Part shown: one piece after another, positions 1 to 7,141 of the stretch | How the letters are laid out: each line of letters starts with the position of its first letter | How positions within the stretch are numbered: the first letter of the stretch is position 1 | Origin: JAKFWF01 sp031367505 | GTDB lineage: Bacteria > Pseudomonadota > Alphaproteobacteria > Rhizobiales > Hyphomicrobiaceae | NCBI GenBank assembly: GCA_031367505.1 | Contig: JANLPY010000338.1 | Location: 1 to 26,471, forward strand | Direction of reading: 5' to 3' | DNA length: 26,471 nt | Made by a program: the position numbers and the translations under genes | The notes under the pieces: generated by a model | The model's input: only the letters and a program-made list of their open reading frames with translations | Database searches by the model: none | Told to the model about the DNA's origin: nothing

Positions 1-47
1 AGCTTGCCCAACTCACCCAGCAGCTTCTGGAATTCAGCCGCACGCAT
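1..47 (-). CDS. Probable IS transposase, N-terminal fragment (IS1595-like?)
   Basis: A minus-strand reading frame begins at the ATG at 45-47 and runs off the left window edge. Only 15 residues are visible, beginning MRAAEFQKLLGEL. A good ribosome binding site (GGGAG, about 8 bases upstream) supports the start. The short sequence resembles, from memory, the N-termini of IS1595-family transposases, which begin with a similar helix before a zinc-binding region. The gene starts just downstream of the point where the neighbouring porin gene loses its family-like C-terminus, which fits an insertion element. The family assignment rests on 15 residues and is tentative. Confidence 0.5.
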   Translation of the reverse strand, partial: MRAAEFQKLLGELGK

Positions 48-139
48 GGTCCGCTCCCACCCCGATGATCCGACGTCATACGTCGCGCATCACAAAGCGC
101 CGCCAATCAGGCACTTCCATGGTCAACGCGAACAGAGCC
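1..139 (-). mobile_element. Right-hand end of an insertion sequence (partial, boundary inferred)
   Basis: The porin reading frame on the minus strand stops resembling its family after GANVF and ends 10 residues later. A new gene with its own ribosome binding site starts about 60 bases further on. The best candidate for the element tip is the GGCTCTG sequence read on the minus strand at about 139. Only one end lies in the window, so neither the inverted repeat nor the target duplication can be confirmed. Confidence 0.45.
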
Positions 140-631
140 GAAGACATTCGCACCAACCGTTAGCGGATCTATAATTTTATACTTCGCCGCAGCCTTGAAC
201 TCGAAGTAATCAAGCTCTTTGAAACCAGTGAGCGCGAAATTATCGTTCGCTCCCGGGTACGTATAATAGATACCGCCGAGATCAACATCGATCTTCCAGA
301 CCGGAAACTTAATGCCGGCATAATAGTCAATTTCGACCACACCAACACCGGGTCCAGGCACGCTACCAGTAAAGTCCACGTTGGAGATCCAGGCCTCCAC
401 GTAGAACTGCTTGTAGGTGACATCGACACCGCCCTGGACCGCAGGTTTCTCAGCCGATTGCGAAACGCCGCGAAAAACATAATCAGTGGTGGCACCGAAA
501 TTATACGCGATGGCCCAGTCTTTTTTCGGCTCGTCGGCACGTGCCGATTGCCCCAGCACGAACATAGCCAGGACACCAACCGCTGCTCGACCCACTATGG
601 AGCAATTTGATATTTTTTTTCCGCGGTTCAT
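107..631 (-). pseudogene. TorF-family putative porin, 3'-truncated by insertion
   Basis: Outer-membrane beta-barrel protein of the TorF/Gcw_chp family. It has a signal peptide ending near SARADEP, followed by the family opening, in which the barrel starts with a YVFRGVSQS segment typical of TorF proteins. Barrel strands such as FYVEAWISNVDF, EIDYYAGI and IGGIYYTYPGA-like stretches follow. The start at 629-631 is chosen because AGGAAGG lies five bases upstream; two earlier in-frame ATG codons lack a binding site. The product is about 174 residues, whereas family members usually have 220-250. The last ten residues (GSVRVDHGSA) do not look like barrel sequence. The C-terminal strands needed for closure and BamA recognition are missing, so the protein is probably non-functional. 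Confidence 0.75.
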
Positions 632-661
632 CTGTGCCTTCCTCATTTTGCGAGTTTGCAT

Positions 662-899
662 TCGGTCTAGTCATTCGGCCAGGATGGGCGGATTCTGACA
701 GAGCCATTGTCGATTCTTATCTAATGCTGCCGGTGTACGACGCGCGCCGCAACACTAATTGCATGCCGTTAAGTAGGATCGATGGGCGCTGATGTTCGCG
801 TGCAACAAATCGCCATTTCCTGGCCAACCATCGGAGATATTTGCCTGAAAAATAATCTATTTATTGGTACAACAGATGAAAGTTTGGGCGGCATCGTTG
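662..899. other. Divergent intergenic region between porin and pterin genes
   Basis: About 340 bases separate the two divergent starts (631 and 972). The stretch around 845-865 is A/T-rich compared with its surroundings and may hold the promoter for the plus-strand pterin genes. No convincing gene is present; short open frames here lack binding sites and family resemblance. Confidence 0.35.
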
Positions 900-919
900 G
901 CCACTTCGACAAAAGTGGC
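900..919 (+). promoter_or_regulatory. Small hairpin in the leader of the pterin reductase gene
   Basis: GCCACTT at 900-906 pairs exactly with AAGTGGC at 913-919 across a six-base loop. It lies about 50 bases before the chosen start codon and has no U-tract, so it is not a standard terminator. A role in leader structure is possible but unproven. Confidence 0.3.
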
Positions 920-971
920 ACGGCAGACTAATCAAACAAACCAACCTACTTTTTCAGAGACGCAAAAACCA

Positions 972-1742
972 ATGCCAGCCATGCCCATTTCTCGAATCGC
1001 ACTGATCACCGGAGCATCGCGCCGGATTGGCCGGGCCATCGCACTCGATCTGGCCGGCGCTGGATGGTCGATCGCGCTTCACTATCGAAGCTCAAAAGCG
1101 GACGCCGATAAGCTCGCAACCGAGATCCGTGATATGGGCGTCAGCGTTGCAACATTGCCCGGCGATCTGAGCAAACCCGCCGACGTGGTGAGCCTCATTC
1201 CCAGATGCAACGCGGCACTCGGGCCTCTCACCTGTCTCGTGAATAACGCCTCGATATTCGGCTTCGACGATATCACGACATTGGGGCGCGACACGCTCGA
1301 GGATCATCTTGCGGTGAACCTGACCGCACCGATCTTGCTGGCGCAGGCGTTCACTGCGCAATGTCCTCAGGGCACGCCCGGTAATATCATCAACATAATC
1401 GATCAGCGCGCTTGGGCGTCGACACCAGAATTTTTTTCGTACACGTTATCGAAAACCGCACTTTGGTCGGCAACGCGGATGCTTGCTCAAGCGCTTAGTC
1501 CGCACATCCGGGTCAATGCCATTGGGCCGGGGCCGACCGTGCAGAGTGTGCATCAACGCACGGAAGATTTCGACGCAGAGGCTGCATCGACCCTTCTTGG
1601 ACGTGGTACTGATCCAAGCGAAATAGGCCGCGCCGTCCGCTTCATCCTTGACGCCCCAGCCATGACGGGTCAAATGATCGCGCTGGATGGCGGGCAGCAT
1701 TTGCGGTGGTTTCCGGAAGCGGCCCCCACCAAGCCGCCATAA
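972..1742 (+). CDS. FolM/PTR1-type SDR: dihydromonapterin or pteridine reductase
   Basis: NADPH-dependent short-chain dehydrogenase of about 256 residues. The cofactor motif is TGASRRIG (residues 13-20), with Arg where classical SDRs have Gly. That is the mark of the PTR1/FolM pteridine reductase branch. The serine of the usual catalytic triad is replaced by Asp (about D144, in NIIDQRAW), also as in PTR1/FolM, followed by Tyr157-x3-Lys161 in YTLSK. NNAS (91-94) replaces NNAG. The next gene is dihydroneopterin aldolase, 44 bases downstream, so a role in reducing dihydropterin or dihydrofolate is well supported. The start is set at the ATG at 972, where the family alignment begins; an ATG at 981 is also possible. 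The earlier in-frame ATG at 864 would add an unrelated N-terminus. Confidence 0.8.
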   Translation: MPAMPISRIALITGASRRIGRAIALDLAGAGWSIALHYRSSKADADKLATEIRDMGVSVATLPGDLSKPADVVSLIPRCNAALGPLTCLVNNASIFGFDDITTLGRDTLEDHLAVNLTAPILLAQAFTAQCPQGTPGNIINIIDQRAWASTPEFFSYTLSKTALWSATRMLAQALSPHIRVNAIGPGPTVQSVHQRTEDFDAEAASTLLGRGTDPSEIGRAVRFILDAPAMTGQMIALDGGQHLRWFPEAAPTKPP

Positions 1743-1786
1743 AACGCGCTCCATCGATACGCACTCAACATAGAACGGGCGGCCTT

Positions 1787-2215
1787 GTGAACGCGATCGA
1801 CCGTGATAGCGATTTCGAAGACCCAGACGTTGCACCTGCCGAAGGGTTGCGGCGGGTTTTCGTGCGTGGTCTGGAATTGATCGGATCGATCGGTATTTAC
1901 GAACACGAAAAACGATACGAGCAACGAATTGTCGTCTCGGTGGACCTGGCGGTTGTCGATCACTACGACCGGCACTCTGATCGTATCAGCGATATCTATG
2001 ATTACGACGAAGCGATCACCGCTGTGAAAAGCATCGTCGCCGCCGGTCACGTCAACTTGCTCGAGACATTGGCAGAACGCATAGCCGAGGCGTGCCTCCG
2101 CAACGCCGCCGTCATCCGGATCACTGTCCGTATCGAGAAACCCGACATACTGCCGGACTGCCGGGCCGTCGGAATCGAGATCACGCGCGGCCGGCAATTG
2201 CACCCCCGGCGTTAA
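1787..2215 (+). CDS. folB: Dihydroneopterin aldolase
   Basis: Cytoplasmic enzyme of folate synthesis that cleaves 7,8-dihydroneopterin to 6-hydroxymethyl-dihydropterin and glycolaldehyde. The family core is clear: the opening strand RVFVRGLELIGSIGIYEHE, the E-x-x-x-x-Q substrate-binding stretch (KRYEQRIVVSVDL), the YDYDEAI segment, NLLETLAERIA, and a C-terminal IEKPDIL containing the catalytic Lys. The GTG at 1787 is taken as the start because it follows the reductase stop by 44 bases and no ATG is available before the conserved core. This gives about 142 residues with a 20-residue N-terminal tail longer than usual. It is probably co-transcribed with the FolM-like reductase. Confidence 0.88.
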   Translation: MNAIDRDSDFEDPDVAPAEGLRRVFVRGLELIGSIGIYEHEKRYEQRIVVSVDLAVVDHYDRHSDRISDIYDYDEAITAVKSIVAAGHVNLLETLAERIAEACLRNAAVIRITVRIEKPDILPDCRAVGIEITRGRQLHPRR

Positions 2216-2332
2216 TCCTATTTGTGCGTTGTCGCCACAATCTCTCCTGGATGTGCCCCAACTCGCGCCCCAAACCGCGCTCACAGTGATAACTCGCCGT
2301 CGGGGAATTTAGGCGACCGTGTAAACGCATCG

Positions 2333-2343
2333 TTAAGGTTAAG
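2333..2343. promoter_or_regulatory. TTAAGGTTAAG motif upstream of secreted glucosaminidase gene
   Basis: A direct repeat of TTAAG with one G between the copies, about 75 bases before the start at 2416, inside the 200-base gap after folB. It recalls TTAA-type half sites bound by the cell-cycle regulator CtrA, but the spacing does not match the full TTAA-N7-TTAA site, so a CtrA link is only a guess. Confidence 0.2.
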
Positions 2344-2415
2344 CCGATATTCATTGGCTTGATGACGGATTGCGTGAGCGTCGTCCCTGTTTTTGTATCT
2401 AGTCCGGGTGTCAAC

Positions 2416-3627
2416 ATGATCAAGCGCTTGGGAGCCATTTCGCTCCTTTCAATCGTATTCACGGCTGGCTCGGTGCAGGCATCTGGGTTGCCGCCGGTCA
2501 AGGCCACCGACAAAAACTCCGTTCCCGCATGTGCGACGCCGGGCCGTCTGATGGCCTATATCAAAGACCGAAACCCCAAGCTTGACCCGCGATTTGAGAC
2601 GATTGCTGCAGATTATATGCGCGTCGGCCAAGAGCTGAAAATCCGTTGGGACTATGCATTCTTCCAAATGATCGTTGAAACCGGCAGCCTGTCCTACAAG
2701 AGTGATGGTCGTTCCGGCGACGTTCTACCCAAGCAGAACAACTTCGCAGGGCTCGGTGCCACCGGCAAAGGCGAGCGCGGCGAGAGCTTTCCTGATGTAA
2801 CAACGGGCGTGACCGCGCACCTCCAGCACTTGCTGATGTATGCGGGCGAGAAAATCCCCGATGCCGTTGCCGAGCGCACGCGGAAAGTTCAGGAATGGGG
2901 GGTACTCACCTCTTGGCAAAAAGGCATCAAGGGGCCGATTACTTTTACTGACTTGACGCGCAAGTGGGCGCCAGGCGCCAGTGACTACGGCAGCAACATC
3001 GAAGCGACAGCCAAGCGCTTTTACGACGACACCTGTTTGAAGCCCGATCCAGCACCCGAACTGCTGGCAGCCGTTGAGCCTAAGCCAGAACCAAAGGCAA
3101 AGGTCGCGGCTGATGCCGCCCCTGAGAAAATGTCCGGCGCCGACCTCGCCCGCCGTGCAATCGCCGAAGCGCGCGCAGATAGCGCATCAAGGCGCACTTC
3201 GCTTGGTGCGAGCAATCTGGCGAAGGCCGTGCCCACGCCCGAAGCAGAAGCAACGACTTCCGCGTCGATATCGCCCGCGATTACCGTCCTCAACGCGCCA
3301 AAGGCCGAGACCTCCGAAAAGGCCGCGCCAGAAAAACCTGCAGCATTTGTCCAAGCCTCAGCTGGCGGATTGGCGAAACCTTCCGCTCCGGCCGCCACCA
3401 AATGCCGAGTTTGGCAAGCAAGCTACGGCGGACAGAAGGCGATCATCATTCGCTCGAAGAGCGACGGTTTCGTGAATTACACCGTGCTCGACGTCAATGA
3501 AGGCGTCGAGAAGCGCGAGGCTGAAGCCTACATTCAAGCCTATGCGAAGGGCGGCGAATCCGTCGCCGAGTTCGGCTCCCAAAACCAGGCGCTCGACAAA
3601 GCGTTCGACCTCTGCCCGGAAGGTTGA
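2416..3627 (+). CDS. Secreted glucosaminidase-domain protein (paralogue 1)
   Basis: Predicted periplasmic peptidoglycan hydrolase of about 403 residues. A signal peptide (1-23, cleaved near VQASG) is followed by a Bax/GH73-like glucosaminidase domain at about 35-207. The candidate catalytic Glu is E88 in QMIVETGSLSY, with the conserved KQNNFAGLGATG loop at 106-117. Residues 210-328 form an Ala/Pro/Glu/Lys-rich linker with a conserved island, SLGASNL (262-268). The C-terminal 75 residues begin and end with Cys (C330 and C400). The start at 2416 gives a clean signal peptide; the upstream ATG at 2359 would spoil it. The next gene is a paralogue 25 bases downstream, so the two are probably one operon. 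The exact bond cleaved is unknown. Confidence 0.78.
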   Translation: MIKRLGAISLLSIVFTAGSVQASGLPPVKATDKNSVPACATPGRLMAYIKDRNPKLDPRFETIAADYMRVGQELKIRWDYAFFQMIVETGSLSYKSDGRSGDVLPKQNNFAGLGATGKGERGESFPDVTTGVTAHLQHLLMYAGEKIPDAVAERTRKVQEWGVLTSWQKGIKGPITFTDLTRKWAPGASDYGSNIEATAKRFYDDTCLKPDPAPELLAAVEPKPEPKAKVAADAAPEKMSGADLARRAIAEARADSASRRTSLGASNLAKAVPTPEAEATTSASISPAITVLNAPKAETSEKAAPEKPAAFVQASAGGLAKPSAPAATKCRVWQASYGGQKAIIIRSKSDGFVNYTVLDVNEGVEKREAEAYIQAYAKGGESVAEFGSQNQALDKAFDLCPEG

Positions 3628-3652
3628 GTAGTCCGTAACGTCCGTTGGACCG

Positions 3653-4720
3653 ATGATAGGGACTGCCCAGTTGCGCACGCGAAACATATTCAAAACCTGG
3701 CTGCTGACGACAGGCGTCTCGCTGATCGCCTTGTTGATGACTGCCGGTGCCGCCAACGCCGGTCCACCGCCAATCCGCACCACCGAGCAAAATCGCATGC
3801 CAGCCTGCGTGACGCCGGAACGCCTGATGGCCTTCCTGCGTGATCGCAACCCGAAGCTCGATGTGCGTTTCGATGACATCGCTCAGTGGTACAAAGCGCA
3901 TGGCGAAAAATGGCGCGTCCGCTGGGACTATGCCTTCTATCAGATGATTATCGAGACCAACCATCTGTCCTATCGCCGAGGCGGTGGCGGATGGGGTGAC
4001 GTCAATCCGAAGCAGAACAATTTTGCCGGCATCGGCACCACTGGCGGCGGCGTCCCGGGCGACGGTTACAAGGACGTCTCGACCGGGGTGCTGGCTCAAA
4101 TTCAACATCTCGTCGCCTATTCAGGCGAACGCATGGATAGCCCCGTCGCGCCCCGCACCAAGCTCGCGCAGGACGATATCATCGCGATCTCAGTGCGCTT
4201 GAAACGCAATGTTACGTTCGGTGATCTGGCCGGCCGCTGGGCCGTCGACCGCCGCTACGCGCGCTCGATCGAATCGATCGCCGATCGCTTTCGGAGCATT
4301 CATTGCACGGGCAATAGTCCAATCCCCGACACGCCGCCGGCGCCAACGAAATCACCACGACCACCAATGCTCGTCCGCGAACCCATCCAAGTTTCGTTTC
4401 GTCAGCGCTCAGGCCTTGGTGCCTCGGATCTACGCCCTGCGCTGCCGCCGGAGGGGATCGGTTCGTCCTCAGGCGCCACGTGCAAGGTTCATGTGGCGAG
4501 CTATGTCGGAAAGGGCGCTGCCAGTAAAACGCTGCTGATCAAAGCCGAGACCGACACCGAATTGAACTATACCGCGCTTCAAGTGCTGGACGGGTTTGAA
4601 CGCTCGATGGGCGACAGCTTTATAAAAACGCGCGCCACTGGCGGATCGACGATTGCGCAATTTGAAAGCAGCGATGCGGCACTGTCGCGCGCGTATGAGT
4701 TGTGCCCCAGCGCCCGCTGA
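3653..4720 (+). CDS. Secreted glucosaminidase-domain protein (paralogue 2)
   Basis: A tandem paralogue of the preceding gene, with about 355 residues. The signal peptide has a longer basic N-region (hydrophobic core about 15-34, cleavage near AANAG). The glucosaminidase-like domain (about 48-218) carries the candidate catalytic Glu E101 in QMIIETNHLSY and the KQNNFAGIGTTGG loop. The linker is much shorter than in paralogue 1 but keeps the island GLGASDL (254-260). The C-terminal domain with terminal cysteines (C287, C351) is also shared. The Gly-rich insert RRGGGGWGD replaces KSDGRSGD. The two genes plainly arose by duplication and have diverged; they may act at different growth stages or on different glycan substrates, but nothing in the sequence tells which. 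Confidence 0.77.
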   Translation: MIGTAQLRTRNIFKTWLLTTGVSLIALLMTAGAANAGPPPIRTTEQNRMPACVTPERLMAFLRDRNPKLDVRFDDIAQWYKAHGEKWRVRWDYAFYQMIIETNHLSYRRGGGGWGDVNPKQNNFAGIGTTGGGVPGDGYKDVSTGVLAQIQHLVAYSGERMDSPVAPRTKLAQDDIIAISVRLKRNVTFGDLAGRWAVDRRYARSIESIADRFRSIHCTGNSPIPDTPPAPTKSPRPPMLVREPIQVSFRQRSGLGASDLRPALPPEGIGSSSGATCKVHVASYVGKGAASKTLLIKAETDTELNYTALQVLDGFERSMGDSFIKTRATGGSTIAQFESSDAALSRAYELCPSAR

Positions 4721-4761
4721 CGCTCGCAGCCAGTCTCGCGTCGCGCGTAAGATCAGCGGGC
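4712..4761. terminator. Inverted repeat between convergent genes
   Basis: GCCCGCTGA (4712-4720, overlapping the stop codon of the glucosaminidase gene) pairs exactly with TCAGCGGGC (4753-4761). The 32-base loop is itself GC-rich. It sits between two convergent genes, a usual terminator place, but there is no U-tract on either side. Confidence 0.4.
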
Positions 4762-4780
4762 AGGGCCAAGGCTGGTTGCT

Positions 4781-5671
4781 CTAGGCTCGTCGAACAGCGA
4801 GAGCAACTCCCGCGACCGTTATCGACATCCCCGCCATCTGCACCAGCGTCATGGTTTCGCCGAACAGGAAATACGCTTCGACGGCAACCGTCAGCGGCAC
4901 GAGATAGATCAGGCTAGCGGCCCTCGACACGGCGCCACTTCGGATCAGCATCAAGAAGAGCGCCCCGGCACTGATCGACAGCGCGATGACCGACCAAGCG
5001 AGAACCGCGAGGGTGACCCAATTCCATTCGAGCCGCAGATCCTCGGTGAGGATTGCGAGCGGCAACGTTACAGCTAGCGCGCTCAGCAACTGGATCGGCG
5101 TCAATGCGCGCAAATCGCAGGTGGCCAGAAACTTCTTCTGGTGGATCGATGCGAGTGTAAAAGTCACCATGCCCAAAATATTGACGCCGACCGCGAAGCT
5201 CACTTCGGCGAGGTCGGCTGGCGCGACGCCGGCAAGCTTGGGCTGCAAGACCAGTGCGATTCCGCCCGTCGCAAGCGTGATGCCGATCCACTGCACCCAG
5301 GTAATGCGCTCATTGAGAAACATCGGCGCTAGGAGCGCTGTCAGCAGAGGTTGCACGGCCGCGATCAACCCCGATACTCCAGCCGGCACCCCGTGCGCGA
5401 TCGCATACCAGACACCGGCGAAATAAAACCCGACGCTGAAGACGCCCGACACCATCATGTGTCCGAACTCGGACGTGGTTGCCGGCCAACGCGCACCCGA
5501 TGCGAACGCGAAAGCGATCAAGATTACTGCCGCGGAAGCGTAACGCACGCACAGAAACGTCAGCGGGTCGGCGTAAGGCGCAACAGCGCGCGCGACAATC
5601 CAGCCCGTCGACCACAGGAAGACGAACAAAGCGGGTGCGATGCGCAGGAGCATGGGCGAGGTTGAGGGCAT
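4781..5671 (-). CDS. EamA-family (DMT superfamily) transporter
   Basis: Inner-membrane protein of about 296 residues with ten hydrophobic segments and two EamA repeats. The first repeat begins at IAPALFVFLWSTGWIVAR, a typical opening, and ends in a helix followed by VLQPKL. The second starts around FAVGVNILGMVTFTLAS and ends with FLFGETMTLVQMAG, matching the family's second-repeat signature (E in a helix followed by a Gly-rich last TM). The substrate could be amino acids or other metabolites and cannot be told from sequence. The start at 5671 (MPSTSPM) is chosen because the longer frame would translate a simple repeat and unrelated residues. It is convergent with the glucosaminidase pair and downstream of the PLP enzyme gene on the same strand, with a 180-base gap. 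Confidence 0.88.
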   Translation of the reverse strand: MPSTSPMLLRIAPALFVFLWSTGWIVARAVAPYADPLTFLCVRYASAAVILIAFAFASGARWPATTSEFGHMMVSGVFSVGFYFAGVWYAIAHGVPAGVSGLIAAVQPLLTALLAPMFLNERITWVQWIGITLATGGIALVLQPKLAGVAPADLAEVSFAVGVNILGMVTFTLASIHQKKFLATCDLRALTPIQLLSALAVTLPLAILTEDLRLEWNWVTLAVLAWSVIALSISAGALFLMLIRSGAVSRAASLIYLVPLTVAVEAYFLFGETMTLVQMAGMSITVAGVALAVRRA

Positions 5672-5713
5672 CGGGGCGGGTTCAGGCCGATCGTACTGCG
5701 CGACTGTGTGAAT

Positions 5714-5738
5714 GGTGAGTGGTGAGTGGTGAGTGGTG
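5714..5738. repeat. Short tandem repeat, unit GGTGAGT, 3.6 copies
   Basis: Three perfect head-to-tail copies of GGTGAGT at 5714, 5721 and 5728, followed by GGTG. It lies about 45 bases upstream of the EamA transporter start. Such repeats can slip during replication and alter promoter spacing, but no promoter elements could be placed here. Confidence 0.85.
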
Positions 5739-5851
5739 CAATGTTGCATGCTCAGTCGATTCGCGGGCGCCCGCGAACGCGGCTCCGCAGCGCTATTGGC
5801 GCATGGCATGGATGAACAATCGAACCCTCGCCTTACGATGCTGGCTCCACG

Positions 5852-7021
5852 TCACCCGTTCGCCACCAACGCCCGCTCCAGATCGCCAATTAGATCGCCG
5901 ACGCTCTCGACGCCGACTGACAGGCGCAACAGATCGGGTGGGCACGGGCTTGTCGGTCCTTCGATCGAGGCGCGATGCTCGATCAGGCTTTCGACACCGC
6001 CGAGCGAGGTTGCTCGCTTCCACACCTGCACATGAGCGGCAGTACGGATCGCCGCCTCAACGCCGCCGTTCACGCGCAACGACAGCATGCCACCGAAGCC
6101 GCCGGACATCTGGCGCTTGGCAATCTCGTGCCCCGGGTGACTTGGGAGGCCTGGATAAAGTACGGCTGCCACGCGATCGTTCTTGGCAAAGTGCTGCGCG
6201 ATCTCCATCGCCGCACTCGATTGATGGCGCACTCGCAAGTGCAACGTGCGCATGCCGCGCATCAGCAGGAACGCCTCGAAGGGCCCGAGAACAGCGCCGA
6301 CATCGCGACGCACGCCTGCAGTACGATCGAACAATGCATCTTTGGCTTTGAACGTCAGCGACCCGGCGATCACATCGGAGTGCCCGTTCAGATACTTTGT
6401 TGCCGCGTGCATGACGACATCGGCGCCATGTTCGATTGGACGTGTGATCACGGGCGATGATACGGTTGAATCGACGGCGACGATGGCGCCCGCTGCATGT
6501 GCAATCTTGCACACTGCCGCGATATCGGTGATCGCCCACGTCGGGTTCGATGGCGTTTCCAGCCAAACGCAGCGCGTCTTGCCGGGGATGATGGCGGCCT
6601 TCAGCGCATCGAGATCACTGTTGTCGACGAATGTCGCGGTAAGGCCTAGAGCTGGTGCGAACTCGATCAACCAGCGCCGCAGTCCCCAGTACATGACGTT
6701 CGGCGCGACGATATGCGCTGGCCGCTCGAGTGCCAGAAACAAGGCCGTTGCCGCCGCCATGCCAGAGCCGAGCAAGAGCGTCGATGCGCCCCCCTCCAGC
6801 CGATTGAGCACATCTTCGGCCATGCGTACGGTCGGCGTGTCAGGCCGCGCGTAGACGTAACCCTTGGTGTAAGCGTTGTCCGGGTCCCGCTCGAACGTCG
6901 TACTGATATGGATTGGCGGCACGATAGCGCCCGATAACGGCTCGATCAGTCCGCCACCTTGGGCCGCAAACGTCTCCGGGCTCACCGACTTCATGGCGCT
7001 CATTCCTTGTGCTTTGCTCAT
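5852..7021 (-). CDS. metC: Cystathionine beta-lyase/gamma-synthase-family PLP enzyme
   Basis: Fold-type I PLP enzyme of trans-sulfuration, about 389 residues, the normal family length. Visible signatures are the N-terminal PPIHISTTF, the Tyr/Arg pair in YVYARPDTPT that contacts the partner subunit's phosphate, GSGMAA (85-90), ETPSNP (155-160), D184 that holds the PLP ring nitrogen, and the Schiff-base lysine K209 in HAATKYLNGHSDV. The C-terminal part keeps the substrate-carboxylate Arg in LLRLSVGVE. The beta-lyase (cystathionine to homocysteine) is favoured by overall style, but beta-lyase and gamma-synthase cannot be separated with confidence here. Starts at 7021, 7003 or 6994 are possible; AAGGA sits nine bases before the last. 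Confidence 0.85.
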   Translation of the reverse strand: MSKAQGMSAMKSVSPETFAAQGGGLIEPLSGAIVPPIHISTTFERDPDNAYTKGYVYARPDTPTVRMAEDVLNRLEGGASTLLLGSGMAAATALFLALERPAHIVAPNVMYWGLRRWLIEFAPALGLTATFVDNSDLDALKAAIIPGKTRCVWLETPSNPTWAITDIAAVCKIAHAAGAIVAVDSTVSSPVITRPIEHGADVVMHAATKYLNGHSDVIAGSLTFKAKDALFDRTAGVRRDVGAVLGPFEAFLLMRGMRTLHLRVRHQSSAAMEIAQHFAKNDRVAAVLYPGLPSHPGHEIAKRQMSGGFGGMLSLRVNGGVEAAIRTAAHVQVWKRATSLGGVESLIEHRASIEGPTSPCPPDLLRLSVGVESVGDLIGDLERALVANG

Positions 7022-7141
7022 GGACGTTCATTTCGTGTAATGGATCGGTCACGCCACCTCAACTCAGACACCTAGTCTTGACGGTAGCCTACCGCACAAC
7101 CTTAACTTGCCATGCGCGACAATTGAAACAGCGAGGCGGCG

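Noticed and set aside
613..620. Run of eight T (A8 in the porin coding strand) near the porin start, possible phase variation
   Set aside because: Too short to argue for slippage, and the gene is already broken at its 3' end.
3021..3401. Ala-rich minus-strand frame inside the first glucosaminidase gene
   Set aside because: A shadow of the Ala/Pro-rich linker; no start signal and no recognisable domain.
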